Assembly (NCBI GenBank): GCA_965370435.1
Contig: CBDUUP010000076.1
Coordinates: 1 to 14,463 of the forward strand
Direction: 5' to 3'
From: CBDUUP01 sp965370435
GTDB lineage: Bacteria > Chloroflexota > Anaerolineae > Anaerolineales > UBA11579
DNA: 14,463 bases
Shown: positions 1 through 7,331 of the stretch, one piece after another
Position numbering within the stretch: position 1 is the first letter of the stretch
Layout: every line of letters begins with the position of its first letter
Notes under the pieces: model-generated
Seen by the model: the letters and a program-made list of their open reading frames with translations, nothing else
Database searches by the model: none
Told to the model about the DNA's origin: nothing
Translations under genes and position numbers: made by a program

Positions 1-43
1 ATCCGGCCCACATGCAAATTCGATACTAGAAAAAAACGCTATC

Positions 44-52
44 TGGTATAAT
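44..52 (+). promoter_or_regulatory. Possible extended -10 promoter element
   Basis: TGG followed by TATAAT (47-52) is a perfect -10 hexamer with an upstream TG, the extended -10 pattern. No good -35 hexamer lies 16-18 bases upstream. It could start a transcript near base 59 that covers the permease gene at 193, in parallel with the candidate at 66-96. Confidence 0.35.
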
Positions 53-65
53 TCCCACCGTTGTT

Positions 66-96
66 TTGAACCTTTTTTTGCTTAAATTAGTACAAT
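66..96 (+). promoter_or_regulatory. Putative sigma-70 promoter of the ABC transporter operon
   Basis: TTGAAC (66-71) and TACAAT (91-96) are separated by 19 bases, slightly more than the optimal 17. Initiation would fall near 103, giving a leader of about 90 bases before the permease start at 193. The -10 match is good and the -35 match is fair; the spacing is the weak point. Confidence 0.4.
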
Positions 97-192
97 AGAG
101 TGATGCAGTGTACTCTCTCACTGCGTATTTTGCCTTGCGGAAACAGCACGCCAGCCGGAACCTGGCTAATCCTGCGCTGAGGAGAACAAAAC

Positions 193-1716
193 ATGACCAA
201 TTATCTTATCCGTCGTTTATTCCAGATGGCGATTGTGGTCTTCCTATCCACCATTGCCATCTATGTCCTGCTGAACGTCGCCCCCGGGGGACCGCTCTCC
301 GGCATGCGCCTGGCGGGCAACCGGGAAGACCGAGTCAGCGATGCTGACATCGCCCGGCTGGAAGCCTATCTAGGGCTGGACAAACCCTTGGCCCTGCGCT
401 ACATCACCTGGTTGCTAGGCGATGACTGGCTGGGCGCTGATTGGGTCTACGTCGGCCTCACCCCTTTCAAACAAGACAAGATCGGCCGGAACGGTGTAGT
501 TGTCACCAAGCGAAACAAAGACACTGGAGAAGAAACCGTCGTCCAGGAATCCTTCCGTTTCTGGGCCGACCCTGGCGTATCCATCCTCAACCCCGGCTAT
601 ATGTTTTGGGTTTGGGGCGAACAAACCGGCGAAGACACCTACACTGCCGACGCCATCCGCGTCAAACCAGCCTCCACCGACGAACGCCCCGACGATGTAA
701 TTGTTTGGGGGAATGTTTTTACACAAGATGGCACAACCGTCGTGATCGAAGACTTGAACGATCATAAATACACCATCCTCACCGACGAAAATACAGAATT
801 CACCTTCCCCGCAGGCGAAGGTAGGCCGCGCCCCGAGGAAGGCACTTGGCTGAACATTACCTGGTTGACCGGATCCGCCGGATGGATGTCAAAATTCGCC
901 GGATACCATGACGACCACCACGGTCTGCTGCGTCTGGACTTCGGCACTTCCTGGGCCACGCACCAACCGGTGATCGACATGATCGGATCCCGCCTGAGCA
1001 ACACCCTCATTCTGATGTCTTCGGCGGTCGTGCTCTCACTCCTGGTCGCCATCCCCATCGGGATCTACTCCGCCATCCACCAATACAGCCGGATTGACTA
1101 CGCCGTGACCACCTTCGCCTTCTTCGGCTCCGCCATGCCGGTCTTCTGGTTCGGCCTGATGATGATCCTGATATTCTCTTACGTGTTCAAGAATATGGAA
1201 TGGCCCTTCTTGCCTTCCGGCGGGGTCCAGATGGTGCGGGCAGCCACTGAAGGCAGCTTCCTTTACATGCTAGGCACCGAGCCTGGCAGCCTGGTAGACC
1301 GCATCGTCCACCTCTTCATGCCGGTCACAGTCCTCAGCCTGCTCTACATGGCCGGATGGAGCCGTTTCATGCGCACCTCCATGTTGGAAGTGCTCCGCCA
1401 GGATTACGTCCGCACGGCCCGGGCCAAGGGCCTGATCGAACGGCTGGTGATCGTCAAACACGCGGTGCGCAATGCCATGATCCCCATCGTCACCATCGTG
1501 GTTTTCCAGATTCCCGGCATTTTCGGCGGCGCCATCCTCACCGAGACCATCTTCAGCTACCCCGGCATGGGACGCCTGTACTTTGACGCTCTGGGGGCCA
1601 ACGACTGGCCGGTGGTGATGGTTCTGCTCTTCATCACCTCGGTTCTGGTCGTGGTCGCCACCCTGGTACGCGATGTGCTCTACACCTTTGTAGACCCCCG
1701 CATCCGCTTTACCTAA
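193..1716 (+). CDS. Dpp/Opp-type ABC transporter permease (B subunit) with large extracytoplasmic insert
   Basis: Inner-membrane permease of a peptide/nickel-family ABC importer; it would pair with the C permease encoded next. Helix 1 is at residues 11-30. The five further helices lie roughly at 270-293, 305-330, 372-388, 428-450 and 472-492. The EAA coupling loop is at about 399-431 (DYVRTARAKG followed by HAVRNAMIP). The family is usually 300-340 residues long; this protein has 507 because about 165 residues (roughly 77-245) interrupt the first outer loop, between WLLGDDW and LLRLDFGTSW. The insert is beta-rich in pattern and appears to hold two units, each ending in a G-x-x-x-x-V/I-x-W-type strand, resembling DUF5666-like small beta domains. 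The start is supported by GGAG (181-184) eight bases upstream. The transported substrate cannot be told; peptides are the default. Confidence 0.93.
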   Translation: MTNYLIRRLFQMAIVVFLSTIAIYVLLNVAPGGPLSGMRLAGNREDRVSDADIARLEAYLGLDKPLALRYITWLLGDDWLGADWVYVGLTPFKQDKIGRNGVVVTKRNKDTGEETVVQESFRFWADPGVSILNPGYMFWVWGEQTGEDTYTADAIRVKPASTDERPDDVIVWGNVFTQDGTTVVIEDLNDHKYTILTDENTEFTFPAGEGRPRPEEGTWLNITWLTGSAGWMSKFAGYHDDHHGLLRLDFGTSWATHQPVIDMIGSRLSNTLILMSSAVVLSLLVAIPIGIYSAIHQYSRIDYAVTTFAFFGSAMPVFWFGLMMILIFSYVFKNMEWPFLPSGGVQMVRAATEGSFLYMLGTEPGSLVDRIVHLFMPVTVLSLLYMAGWSRFMRTSMLEVLRQDYVRTARAKGLIERLVIVKHAVRNAMIPIVTIVVFQIPGIFGGAILTETIFSYPGMGRLYFDALGANDWPVVMVLLFITSVLVVVATLVRDVLYTFVDPRIRFT

Positions 1717-1734
1717 CCCGAGGAGATTCGTCCA

Positions 1735-1753
1735 GCAAGGGACAATCCCTTGC
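1735..1753 (+). other. Perfect 8-bp hairpin in the spacer between permeases B and C
   Basis: GCAAGGGA (1735-1742), loop CAA, TCCCTTGC (1746-1753). No T-run follows directly, so it is not a normal intrinsic terminator. It sits in the 99-base gap between two subunits that should be made in equal amounts. It could stabilise or process the mRNA, or be incidental. Confidence 0.5.
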
Positions 1754-1815
1754 CAGACGGCCTCCCCTTGCTCAAGATACGGAATTATCGTAAAAAAAAT
1801 TAAGGAGATTTTATC

Positions 1816-2754
1816 ATGGCTGTTGCTGAACTTCAAAGCGAAACCCTCCTAACGGTCGAAGAAGAAAGTCCCTGGAAAGTCGTCTGGCGACGCTTCCGTC
1901 GGCATAAACTGGCCGTAGCCGGTATGATTATCACCATTTTGATCATTCTCGCCTGCGCCCTGGCTCCCGTGGTGGCGCCTTATGATCCCTTTGCCCTCAA
2001 CAAAGACCCCAACACCGGCGCTATCCTCCGCAACGACGCCCCCTCCCCAGACCACTGGATGGGCACCGACAGCATCGGCCGTGACGTGTTCTCTCGCTTG
2101 CTCTTCGCCGGACGTATCTCCCTCTTTGTGGCTTTTTTCGTCACCCTGGCTTCCGAAACCATTGGCACCGTCATCGGCGCGGTTTCCGGATACTTCGGCG
2201 GAGTGGTCGATGACTTGATCATGCGATTCGTGGAGTTTCTAATTACCCTGCCGCTATTGCCTTTGCTGTTGGCCTTTTCCGCCCTGCTGCGAGGCATCGA
2301 AATCCCCGGCCTCAAACCTGAATGGTCCAGCGTCGCCATCATCACCTTCATCCTCATCTTTTTTGGATGGACCGGCGCCACCAATCTGGTGCGGGGCATG
2401 GTGCTCTCCCTGCGCAATCAGGATTTCGCCGAAGCCGCCCGGGCCTTGGGCATGGGCAACACCGGCATCATCCTCCGCCACATGATCCCCAACGCGCTGG
2501 CCCCCATCATCGTCAACGCCACCCTCGGTTTGGGCGGGGTCATCATCCTTGAATCGGCCCTATCCTTCCTGGGCTTCGGCATCCAACGCCCCATCCCCAC
2601 CTGGGGCAACATGCTGGAAGAATACCAACAAGACATGTGGACCCAACCGGCCAAAGTCTTCTACCCCGGTTTGGCTATCTTTGTCTGCACCGTGGCTTTC
2701 AACTACGTCGGCGACGGCCTGCGCGACGCCCTGGACCCCCGGCTGAAACTATAG
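1816..2754 (+). CDS. Dpp/Opp-type ABC transporter permease (C subunit)
   Basis: Second inner-membrane permease of the importer. At 312 residues it is of ordinary length for DppC/OppC proteins. The N-terminal cytoplasmic stretch and first helix (about 34-54) are followed by the family hallmark around 82-101 (MGTDSIGRDVFSRLLFAGR). Further helices lie about 105-125, 140-158, 172-190, 228-250 and 283-298. The EAA loop is at 203-228 (DFAEAARALG, then HMIPNALAP). The start has GGAG (1804-1807) eight bases upstream. Unlike permease B it carries no insertion. It should form a heterodimer with permease B and contact both ATPases through the EAA loop. Confidence 0.95.
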   Translation: MAVAELQSETLLTVEEESPWKVVWRRFRRHKLAVAGMIITILIILACALAPVVAPYDPFALNKDPNTGAILRNDAPSPDHWMGTDSIGRDVFSRLLFAGRISLFVAFFVTLASETIGTVIGAVSGYFGGVVDDLIMRFVEFLITLPLLPLLLAFSALLRGIEIPGLKPEWSSVAIITFILIFFGWTGATNLVRGMVLSLRNQDFAEAARALGMGNTGIILRHMIPNALAPIIVNATLGLGGVIILESALSFLGFGIQRPIPTWGNMLEEYQQDMWTQPAKVFYPGLAIFVCTVAFNYVGDGLRDALDPRLKL

Positions 2755-2854
2755 CCTCAATCCCGACGCCCAAACGAGTTCATTTATACGCCGCGTAGAA
2801 TGTGTATTTGTAGTAAAATTCACTTGTTTCACCCGGAGAGAAGAAACAGCCTAC

Positions 2855-3424
2855 ATGAAAGAATATCGCAAACCCACCCTGACGGGGATGGTTCCCACCG
2901 CCCTGGTAGTCTTAACCATTATCGCTTACCTGGGCATTGCCATCAACACCCAAGACATACTTTGGGCCTGGCCCATTTTCTCCGCCGAACCTTCAAAAAT
3001 CGTCATCCACTGTTACGGAACCGACATAGTCATTGACCCACGCACCCAGGATCATCGTGAATTGGCCGATACCTTAAACCAAATCCTTTCCGGCCGAAAA
3101 CGCTGGGATCCAATAACAATGTCCTCCGAAACCTACCGGTACTACTTGACCAGCGAAGCCACCTTGACCGTGGAATATCACTACCAGCCCGACATAGGCA
3201 TCCACACCTGGTTCAAACACTACCGTGACCTAGCCATCCTTATCGTCCCCCTCGATGGGCGGCACGCCGCTATCAACCCCGTCTTTGGCCGCACCCGAGG
3301 AAAACCTGCAATTGGAGCAATGCCTGCGCTTGAACCAATGTCCGCAGTTGGAGCCATGATCGTTAATACCACAGCGCCGCTCCTGGATCACATCCAAGAG
3401 CAAGGACTGTGTCAAAAACCCTAA
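2855..3424 (+). CDS. Unrecognised single-helix protein encoded between permease and ATPase genes
   Basis: A 189-residue protein I cannot assign to a family. Residues 1-12 are short and basic, and 13-31 form a hydrophobic helix that looks like an uncleaved signal anchor, so the remaining ~155 residues should face outside. That part starts with a strand-like stretch (KIVIHCYGTDIVI), contains several aromatic and charged segments, and near the C-terminus has a short imperfect repeat (AIGAM at 152-156, AVGAM at 164-168). The DNA mirrors this: two similar 15-mers lie 36 bases apart at 3308 and 3344. The start is not strongly supported: GGAGAG lies about 14 bases upstream, which is long. The position between permease C and ATPase D, same strand, with gaps of 100 and 36 bases, suggests co-transcription. 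A role in the transporter is only an inference. Confidence 0.7.
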   Translation: MKEYRKPTLTGMVPTALVVLTIIAYLGIAINTQDILWAWPIFSAEPSKIVIHCYGTDIVIDPRTQDHRELADTLNQILSGRKRWDPITMSSETYRYYLTSEATLTVEYHYQPDIGIHTWFKHYRDLAILIVPLDGRHAAINPVFGRTRGKPAIGAMPALEPMSAVGAMIVNTTAPLLDHIQEQGLCQKP

Positions 3425-3460
3425 GGCAATTATGCTAAAGGAAAATTGTGAGGGAGCCCC

Positions 3461-4486
3461 GTGACTGACAAAACTGCTCAACCCCTGCTTGAGGTCAAGA
3501 ACCTCAAAACCTACTTCTTCACCGAAGACGGCATCGTCAAAGCCGTTGACGGCGTAGATTTATCCGTAGCCCCTGGCGAAGTGCTGGGACTGGTGGGCGA
3601 ATCTGGCTGCGGAAAAAGCGTCACCTCGCTTTCGATCATGCGCCTGATCGGCATCCCCGGCCGGGTGGTAGACGGCGAAGTATTCTTTGAAGGCCGCAGC
3701 CTGCTGAACCTCTCCGAGTCTGAAATGGTCGAAATGCGGGGCAACCGAATGTCCATGATCTTCCAGCAGCCTCAGAGCAGCCTCAACCCGGTCTTCACCG
3801 TCGGAGATCAAGTTGCCGAGGTATTCCAGATCCACCGTGATATGGGCAAAGAGGAATCTTGGGAAAAGGCTGTCGAACTGCTTCGCCTGGTCGGCATCCC
3901 CGACCCGGAGAAAAAAGCCTACGCTTTCCCCCACGAAATGTCCGGCGGACAAGCCCAGCGAGTTATGATCGCCATGGCCCTGGCCCTCAACCCCCAACTT
4001 CTACTCGCCGACGAGCCAACCACCGCTCTGGACGTGACCATCCAGGCCCAGATCCTGGACCTGATGCGCGACCTGCGCGAACGGATGGGCACCTCCGTCA
4101 TCCTCATCACCCACGACCTGGGCGTCATCGCCGAAATGGCCGACCGGGTGGCGGTAATGTACGCGGGCCGCATCGTCGAGCAAACCGAGATCAAAGCTCT
4201 CTTCGCCAAGCCCCTCCACCCCTACACCCAGGGCTTGATCGCTTCCATTCCTGTATTGGGCGTGGTGAAAGACGAACTGGACGTCATCCCCGGCGTAGTC
4301 CCCAGCCTAATAAACCTGCCCCCTGGCTGCCGTTTTGCCCCCCGCTGCCGCCCCCGGGTAGAACACCAACTCACCATCTGCACCGAATCCGAGCCAGACT
4401 TGCAGCCGGTCCTCCCCGACCACTCAGTACGCTGCTGGCTCTACCAAAGCGACAACGGGCATAAAGCCCCCCTCAAAGTTACCTAA
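3461..4486 (+). CDS. Peptide/nickel-type ABC transporter ATP-binding protein (D subunit)
   Basis: Cytoplasmic ATPase powering the importer; 341 residues, normal for DppD/OppD. Walker A is GESGCGKS (46-53), the Q-loop is near Q102-Q103, the signature is MSGGQ (160-164), Walker B is LLLADEP (180-186) and the switch histidine is H218 in ITHD. The C-terminal region carries HPYTQ (253-257) and four cysteines, C290, C296, C307 and C325. In related Dpp/Opp ATPases such cysteines have been reported to hold an iron-sulfur cluster. The C296-C307 gap is 10 residues, four more than in the F partner. The start codon is GTG at 3461, chosen because AGGGAG (3451-3456) sits four bases upstream. It should form a heterodimer with the F subunit. 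Confidence 0.95.
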   Translation: MTDKTAQPLLEVKNLKTYFFTEDGIVKAVDGVDLSVAPGEVLGLVGESGCGKSVTSLSIMRLIGIPGRVVDGEVFFEGRSLLNLSESEMVEMRGNRMSMIFQQPQSSLNPVFTVGDQVAEVFQIHRDMGKEESWEKAVELLRLVGIPDPEKKAYAFPHEMSGGQAQRVMIAMALALNPQLLLADEPTTALDVTIQAQILDLMRDLRERMGTSVILITHDLGVIAEMADRVAVMYAGRIVEQTEIKALFAKPLHPYTQGLIASIPVLGVVKDELDVIPGVVPSLINLPPGCRFAPRCRPRVEHQLTICTESEPDLQPVLPDHSVRCWLYQSDNGHKAPLKVT

Positions 4487-4530
4487 AAATCCCGGTAGAC
4501 TAATCCTATCGTAGTTAGAGAGGCGTCAAC

Positions 4531-5535
4531 ATGAGCGAAAAAACTGAAAACGGAAACGGCATCGGCATTGGCGAGGACATCGTCAAGGTTGAAAATCTCG
4601 TCAAGTACTTCCCCGTGCGCGGCGGACTGCTGAGGCGAATTGTAGCCTGGGTGCAGGCTGTAGACGACATAAGCTTCACCATCCGCAAAGGCGAAACCGT
4701 GGGTCTGGTAGGCGAGTCGGGCTGCGGCAAGACCACAGTCGGGCGCACCATGCTCCGCCTGATCGAACCCACCAGCGGCTCGGTCACCTTTGAAGACACC
4801 GATGTGTTCAACTTGAAAGGACGGGCCTTGAAGAGCCTGCGCCGCGACATGCAGATCATCTTCCAGGACCCCTACGCATCGCTAGACCCCCGCATGCCCA
4901 TCGGCGAATCCATCGCCGAAGGCCTGAAAATACACAACATCGGCTCCCCCAAAGAGCGCTTTGAAGTGGTCCTCAACACCCTGCGCAAAGTAGGCATGGA
5001 AGACTACCACGCCCGCCGCTACCCCCACGAGTTCTCCGGCGGCCAGCGCCAGCGCATCGGCATCGCCCGGGCTTTGGCCTTGCAGCCCAAGTTCATCGTC
5101 TGCGACGAGCCAGTCTCCGCCCTGGATGTCTCCATCCAGTCGCAGGTGCTCAACATCCTCAATGACCTGCAAAAAGAATTCGGCCTGACCTACCTCTTCA
5201 TCGCCCACAACCTATCGGTCGTCGAGCACATTTCCAGCCGAGTAGCAGTGATGTACCTGGGCAAGATGGTGGAAATGGCTCCCCGCGAAGAACTCTTCCG
5301 CAATCCCCTGCACCCCTACACCCAAGCCCTGATGTCGGCCATCCCCATCCCCGACCCCACCATCAAGCGCGAGCGGATCATCCTCAAGGGCGACGTGCCC
5401 AGCCCGCTCAATCCACCAACCGGCTGCCGCTTCCACCCCCGCTGCCCGGTCGCCATGGACCACTGCTCGATGGAAGAGCCGGAGTTCAAGGAAGTCAGCC
5501 CCGACCACTTGGTCGCCTGCTTCCGGGTTGAGTAA
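4531..5535 (+). CDS. Peptide/nickel-type ABC transporter ATP-binding protein (F subunit)
   Basis: Second ATPase of the importer, 334 residues. Walker A is GESGCGKT (61-68), the Q-loop is FQDP (111-114), the signature is FSGGQ (168-172), Walker B is FIVCDEP (188-194) and the H-loop histidine is H226. The usual F-subunit N-terminal feature, [10 protein letters not shown] followed by a short insertion before the first strand, is present. Cysteines C299, C305, C312 and C330 have the spacing x5-x6-x17 typical of the family. GAGAGG (4518-4523) lies seven bases before the ATG. It is the last gene before a strong terminator and so appears to close the operon. Confidence 0.95.
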   Translation: MSEKTENGNGIGIGEDIVKVENLVKYFPVRGGLLRRIVAWVQAVDDISFTIRKGETVGLVGESGCGKTTVGRTMLRLIEPTSGSVTFEDTDVFNLKGRALKSLRRDMQIIFQDPYASLDPRMPIGESIAEGLKIHNIGSPKERFEVVLNTLRKVGMEDYHARRYPHEFSGGQRQRIGIARALALQPKFIVCDEPVSALDVSIQSQVLNILNDLQKEFGLTYLFIAHNLSVVEHISSRVAVMYLGKMVEMAPREELFRNPLHPYTQALMSAIPIPDPTIKRERIILKGDVPSPLNPPTGCRFHPRCPVAMDHCSMEEPEFKEVSPDHLVACFRVE

Positions 5536-5558
5536 CCCGCGTCACAATAAACATTGCC

Positions 5559-5590
5559 AACGAAGCCGGTCCCTCCCGGCTTCGTTTTCT
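5559..5590 (+). terminator. Intrinsic terminator of the ABC transporter operon
   Basis: A perfect 11-bp stem, AACGAAGCCGG (5559-5569) with CCGGCTTCGTT (5576-5586), has a six-base loop and is followed by TTTTCTTTT. It starts 23 bases after the F-subunit stop codon. Confidence 0.92.
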
Positions 5591-5712
5591 TTTATCCAGA
5601 GAACGGCGACACCCAATGTGCCGCCAAGTGTTTCGAGAAAAGCAAGAATATCACTGCTCCTCTCCCCGCCATGCTTTACAACTCTGTAAGCCTACAAATT
5701 TCCCCGCCTTCC

Positions 5713-5744
5713 TTGAGATAGCGAGATTAATTTCGTGATATACT
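5713..5744 (+). promoter_or_regulatory. Promoter giving a probable leaderless transcript
   Basis: The -10 is TATACT (5739-5744), with TG at 5736-5737 forming an extended -10. A TTGAGA hexamer at 5713-5718 is 20 bases upstream, too far to be ideal. The -10 ends six bases before the ATG at 5751, so transcription would begin at or next to the A of the start codon. No Shine-Dalgarno sequence fits in that gap, which is a run of T. Confidence 0.6.
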
Positions 5745-5750
5745 TTTTTT

Positions 5751-6812
5751 ATGGCCGCCTACCGTGTCCTTATCGTAGATGACCAAAAAGAGGTGTCCAG
5801 GGTGTTTCGCGCCGGGTTGGAAACCCTAACCGTCGATTTCGACATCACCGACGTCCCCTCCGGCGAAGAAGCTCTCCTGGAATTCAGCCTGAATTCATTT
5901 GACCTGCTGGTAGCTGACGTGCTCCTGCCGGGTATCTCTGGTTTAGAGTTGATGGAAAAGCTTCTGGCTCAACAAGAAGAGCTTAAAGTCATCCTCATCA
6001 GCGGAGTGACCGAGAAAAAAATACGCCGCCAGGTAGCGGAAGCCGGAGCCGACGCCTTCTTCTTCAAGCCGGTCGAAATGGCCGATTTCCTCGACGCGGT
6101 TGAACGCGCCCTGGGCATGGTTGAGTCCATCCTGCCCACCGAGATGGAAGTGGAGATCAAAGAAACCGCCGCCGAACGGAAAGAAGAAAACTCCCCCAAA
6201 GGCCTGTCCAACCGCATCGCCGATCTGCATAAAGAATTGGAAGCCGTCTCCGTGGTCCTGTTGAGCGACCTGGGAAACGAACTGGTGCAGGCCGGCAAAC
6301 TCCCCCCCGAAATAAAAGACGCCCCTTTGATGTCCGCCATTATGGCCGCAGTGAGCGCCAGCACCAAAGTCTCCATCTTCCTGGGCCTAAACTCCCCGGA
6401 GGGCATCCTGTGTTTCAAGGGCCAGGACTACGAACTCTTCATCTCTCACGTAGGGATGTCCTACGCCCTGCTGGTGACCACCCAAAGCGCCCAAGAGACC
6501 CAGATCGCCACGGTCTCTCAGGCCATCCGCGCCGCGGTGAATGATATTACCTCCATCCTGTCCAGCATGGGGGTTGCGATGACGGCGGAGGAAAGCCCCC
6601 CCGAAGCTCCGCCCGAACTGGAGGAAGAAGAAATCGAAGGTTTGGCCGGTGATCTTGAAAACCTCTTCAAACAGGCCGAACTCAAACCCGAAGACGTGGA
6701 CGAATTCTGGGACGCGGCGTCCACGGAGAGCAGCGGCGGAGACGTGAGCAGCGCCGATTCACTTTCCTACGACCAAGCCCGCCAGCTAGGGTTGGCGCCG
6801 GGCGAAGAATGA
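5751..6812 (+). CDS. Response regulator: receiver domain plus Roadblock/LC7-like domain
   Basis: A 353-residue cytoplasmic signalling protein. Residues 1-122 form a complete receiver domain: acidic pair D10-D11, phospho-acceptor D56 in LLVADVLLPG, S84 at the switch position and K106 in FFFKPVEM. A charged linker (about 125-152) follows. Residues ~153-277 show the helix-strand pattern of the Roadblock/LC7 (MglB-like) fold, with VVLLSDLGNELVQAG as the central hairpin and a closing helix. The tail from 280 is very acidic and proline-rich, ending in a short helical segment near 296-320. There is no DNA-binding or enzymatic output domain, so output is probably by protein contact, perhaps with a small GTPase; that is inference. 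The start is fixed by the promoter spacing. No sensor kinase is adjacent. Confidence 0.85.
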   Translation: MAAYRVLIVDDQKEVSRVFRAGLETLTVDFDITDVPSGEEALLEFSLNSFDLLVADVLLPGISGLELMEKLLAQQEELKVILISGVTEKKIRRQVAEAGADAFFFKPVEMADFLDAVERALGMVESILPTEMEVEIKETAAERKEENSPKGLSNRIADLHKELEAVSVVLLSDLGNELVQAGKLPPEIKDAPLMSAIMAAVSASTKVSIFLGLNSPEGILCFKGQDYELFISHVGMSYALLVTTQSAQETQIATVSQAIRAAVNDITSILSSMGVAMTAEESPPEAPPELEEEEIEGLAGDLENLFKQAELKPEDVDEFWDAASTESSGGDVSSADSLSYDQARQLGLAPGEE

Positions 6813-6848
6813 AAACGATAATTAAAACGCCAGAAATTCCCTGTCCTG

Positions 6849-6857
6849 TGATACAAT
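6849..6857 (+). promoter_or_regulatory. Possible extended -10 element for tRNA-Gln
   Basis: TGA followed by TACAAT (6852-6857) is a good -10 with an upstream TG. Initiation near 6864 would precede the tRNA by about 26 bases. No convincing -35 is seen. A second TACAAT at 6882-6887 is too close to the tRNA to produce a normal leader. Confidence 0.35.
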
Positions 6858-6889
6858 TTACTCCCCTCGGCGGGATCGAGTTACAATTT

Positions 6890-6960
6890 TGGGGCGTGGT
6901 GTAATGGTAGCACAGCGGACTTTGAATCCGTTAATCCAGGTTCGATTCCTGGCGCCCCGG
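6890..6960 (+). tRNA. tRNA-Gln (anticodon TTG)
   Basis: A full cloverleaf can be folded. The acceptor stem is TGGGGCG (6890-6896) with CGCCCCG (6953-6959), the first pair being T-G. The D-arm stem is GTG/CAC around AATGGTAG. The anticodon arm GCGGA/TCCGT holds loop CTTTGAA with TTG at 6922-6924. The T-arm is CCAGG, TTCGATT, CCTGG. The discriminator is G6960. A weak first pair starting with U and a G discriminator are typical of bacterial tRNA-Gln. The 3' CCA is not encoded (CCT follows). Confidence 0.95.
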
Positions 6961-7029
6961 CCTTAGTTCTAAATGGATACCCTCTTGACCGAAGACGACC
7001 CTGAAAGTTCTAGGGGCTTCTCCACCGAT

Positions 7030-7078
7030 AATAGCGAGCCTCGCGCTGTCCCACCGGCAGCGCTGCGCTCGTTATTTT
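7030..7078 (+). terminator. Long hairpin downstream of tRNA-Gln, terminator-like
   Basis: AATAGCGAGC (7030-7039) pairs with GCTCGTTATT (7067-7076) over 10 bp with one G-T pair. Inside it GCGCTG (7043-7048) pairs with CAGCGC (7058-7063) around a nine-base loop. A short TTTT ends the structure. It lies 70 bases after the tRNA and is plausible as its terminator, though the T-run is weak and part of it belongs to the stem. Confidence 0.45.
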
Positions 7079-7083
7079 AATTG

Positions 7084-7096
7084 GGACGCGGATGAA
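7084..7096 (+). repeat. Interspersed repeat unit GGACGCGGATGAA
   Basis: This 13-base unit is a variant of the unit found on the - strand at 7319-7331 (GGACGCTGATGAA), differing at one base. The two copies face each other and bracket the AT-rich segment before glmU. Confidence 0.6.
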
Positions 7097-7168
7097 TGTT
7101 GATATTCAATTCTAAATCGATAAGTAATTCTATAAATAATGAAAAGAGAAATTAGTGAATGGATAATT

Positions 7169-7272
7169 GTGAATAGAGAAATGTGTTTCTATGTTGTCGA
7201 GTTCCAGAATTTCCTAAGTGAGCGCTTTCTATAAAACTGTTGCTTACAATCTATTATCGATTCTCTATTCAC
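7169..7272. repeat. Perfect 12-base inverted repeat in the AT-rich spacer
   Basis: GTGAATAGAGAA (7169-7180) and its exact reverse complement TTCTCTATTCAC (7261-7272) are separated by 80 bases. The 9-mer AATCGATAA (7115-7123) also has its reverse complement at 7254-7262, and GTGAAT recurs at 7155-7160. No protein is encoded between the arms. Confidence 0.6.
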
Positions 7273-7306
7273 CAATCTCAAATTATCTGAGCGCCAGTAT
7301 AACTCC

Positions 7307-7331
7307 AAAAAATCAGCGTTCATCAGCGTCC
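7307..7331 (-). repeat. Interspersed repeat copy, CGCTGAT units on the - strand
   Basis: Read on the - strand this contains GGACGCTGAT (7322-7331) and CGCTGATTTTTT (7307-7318), two CGCTGAT units 10 bases apart. Both strings recur exactly on the + strand at 14332-14341 and 14355-14366. Confidence 0.65.

Noticed and set aside
108..347. Open frame of 79 residues overlapping the start of permease B
   Set aside because: It runs out of frame into the clearly real permease gene, has no ribosome-binding site and encodes no recognisable protein.
6890..6960. tRNA-Gln as the integration site of a mobile element
   Set aside because: No integrase, no repeated tRNA 3' end and no foreign cargo were found downstream; the next gene is the housekeeping glmU.
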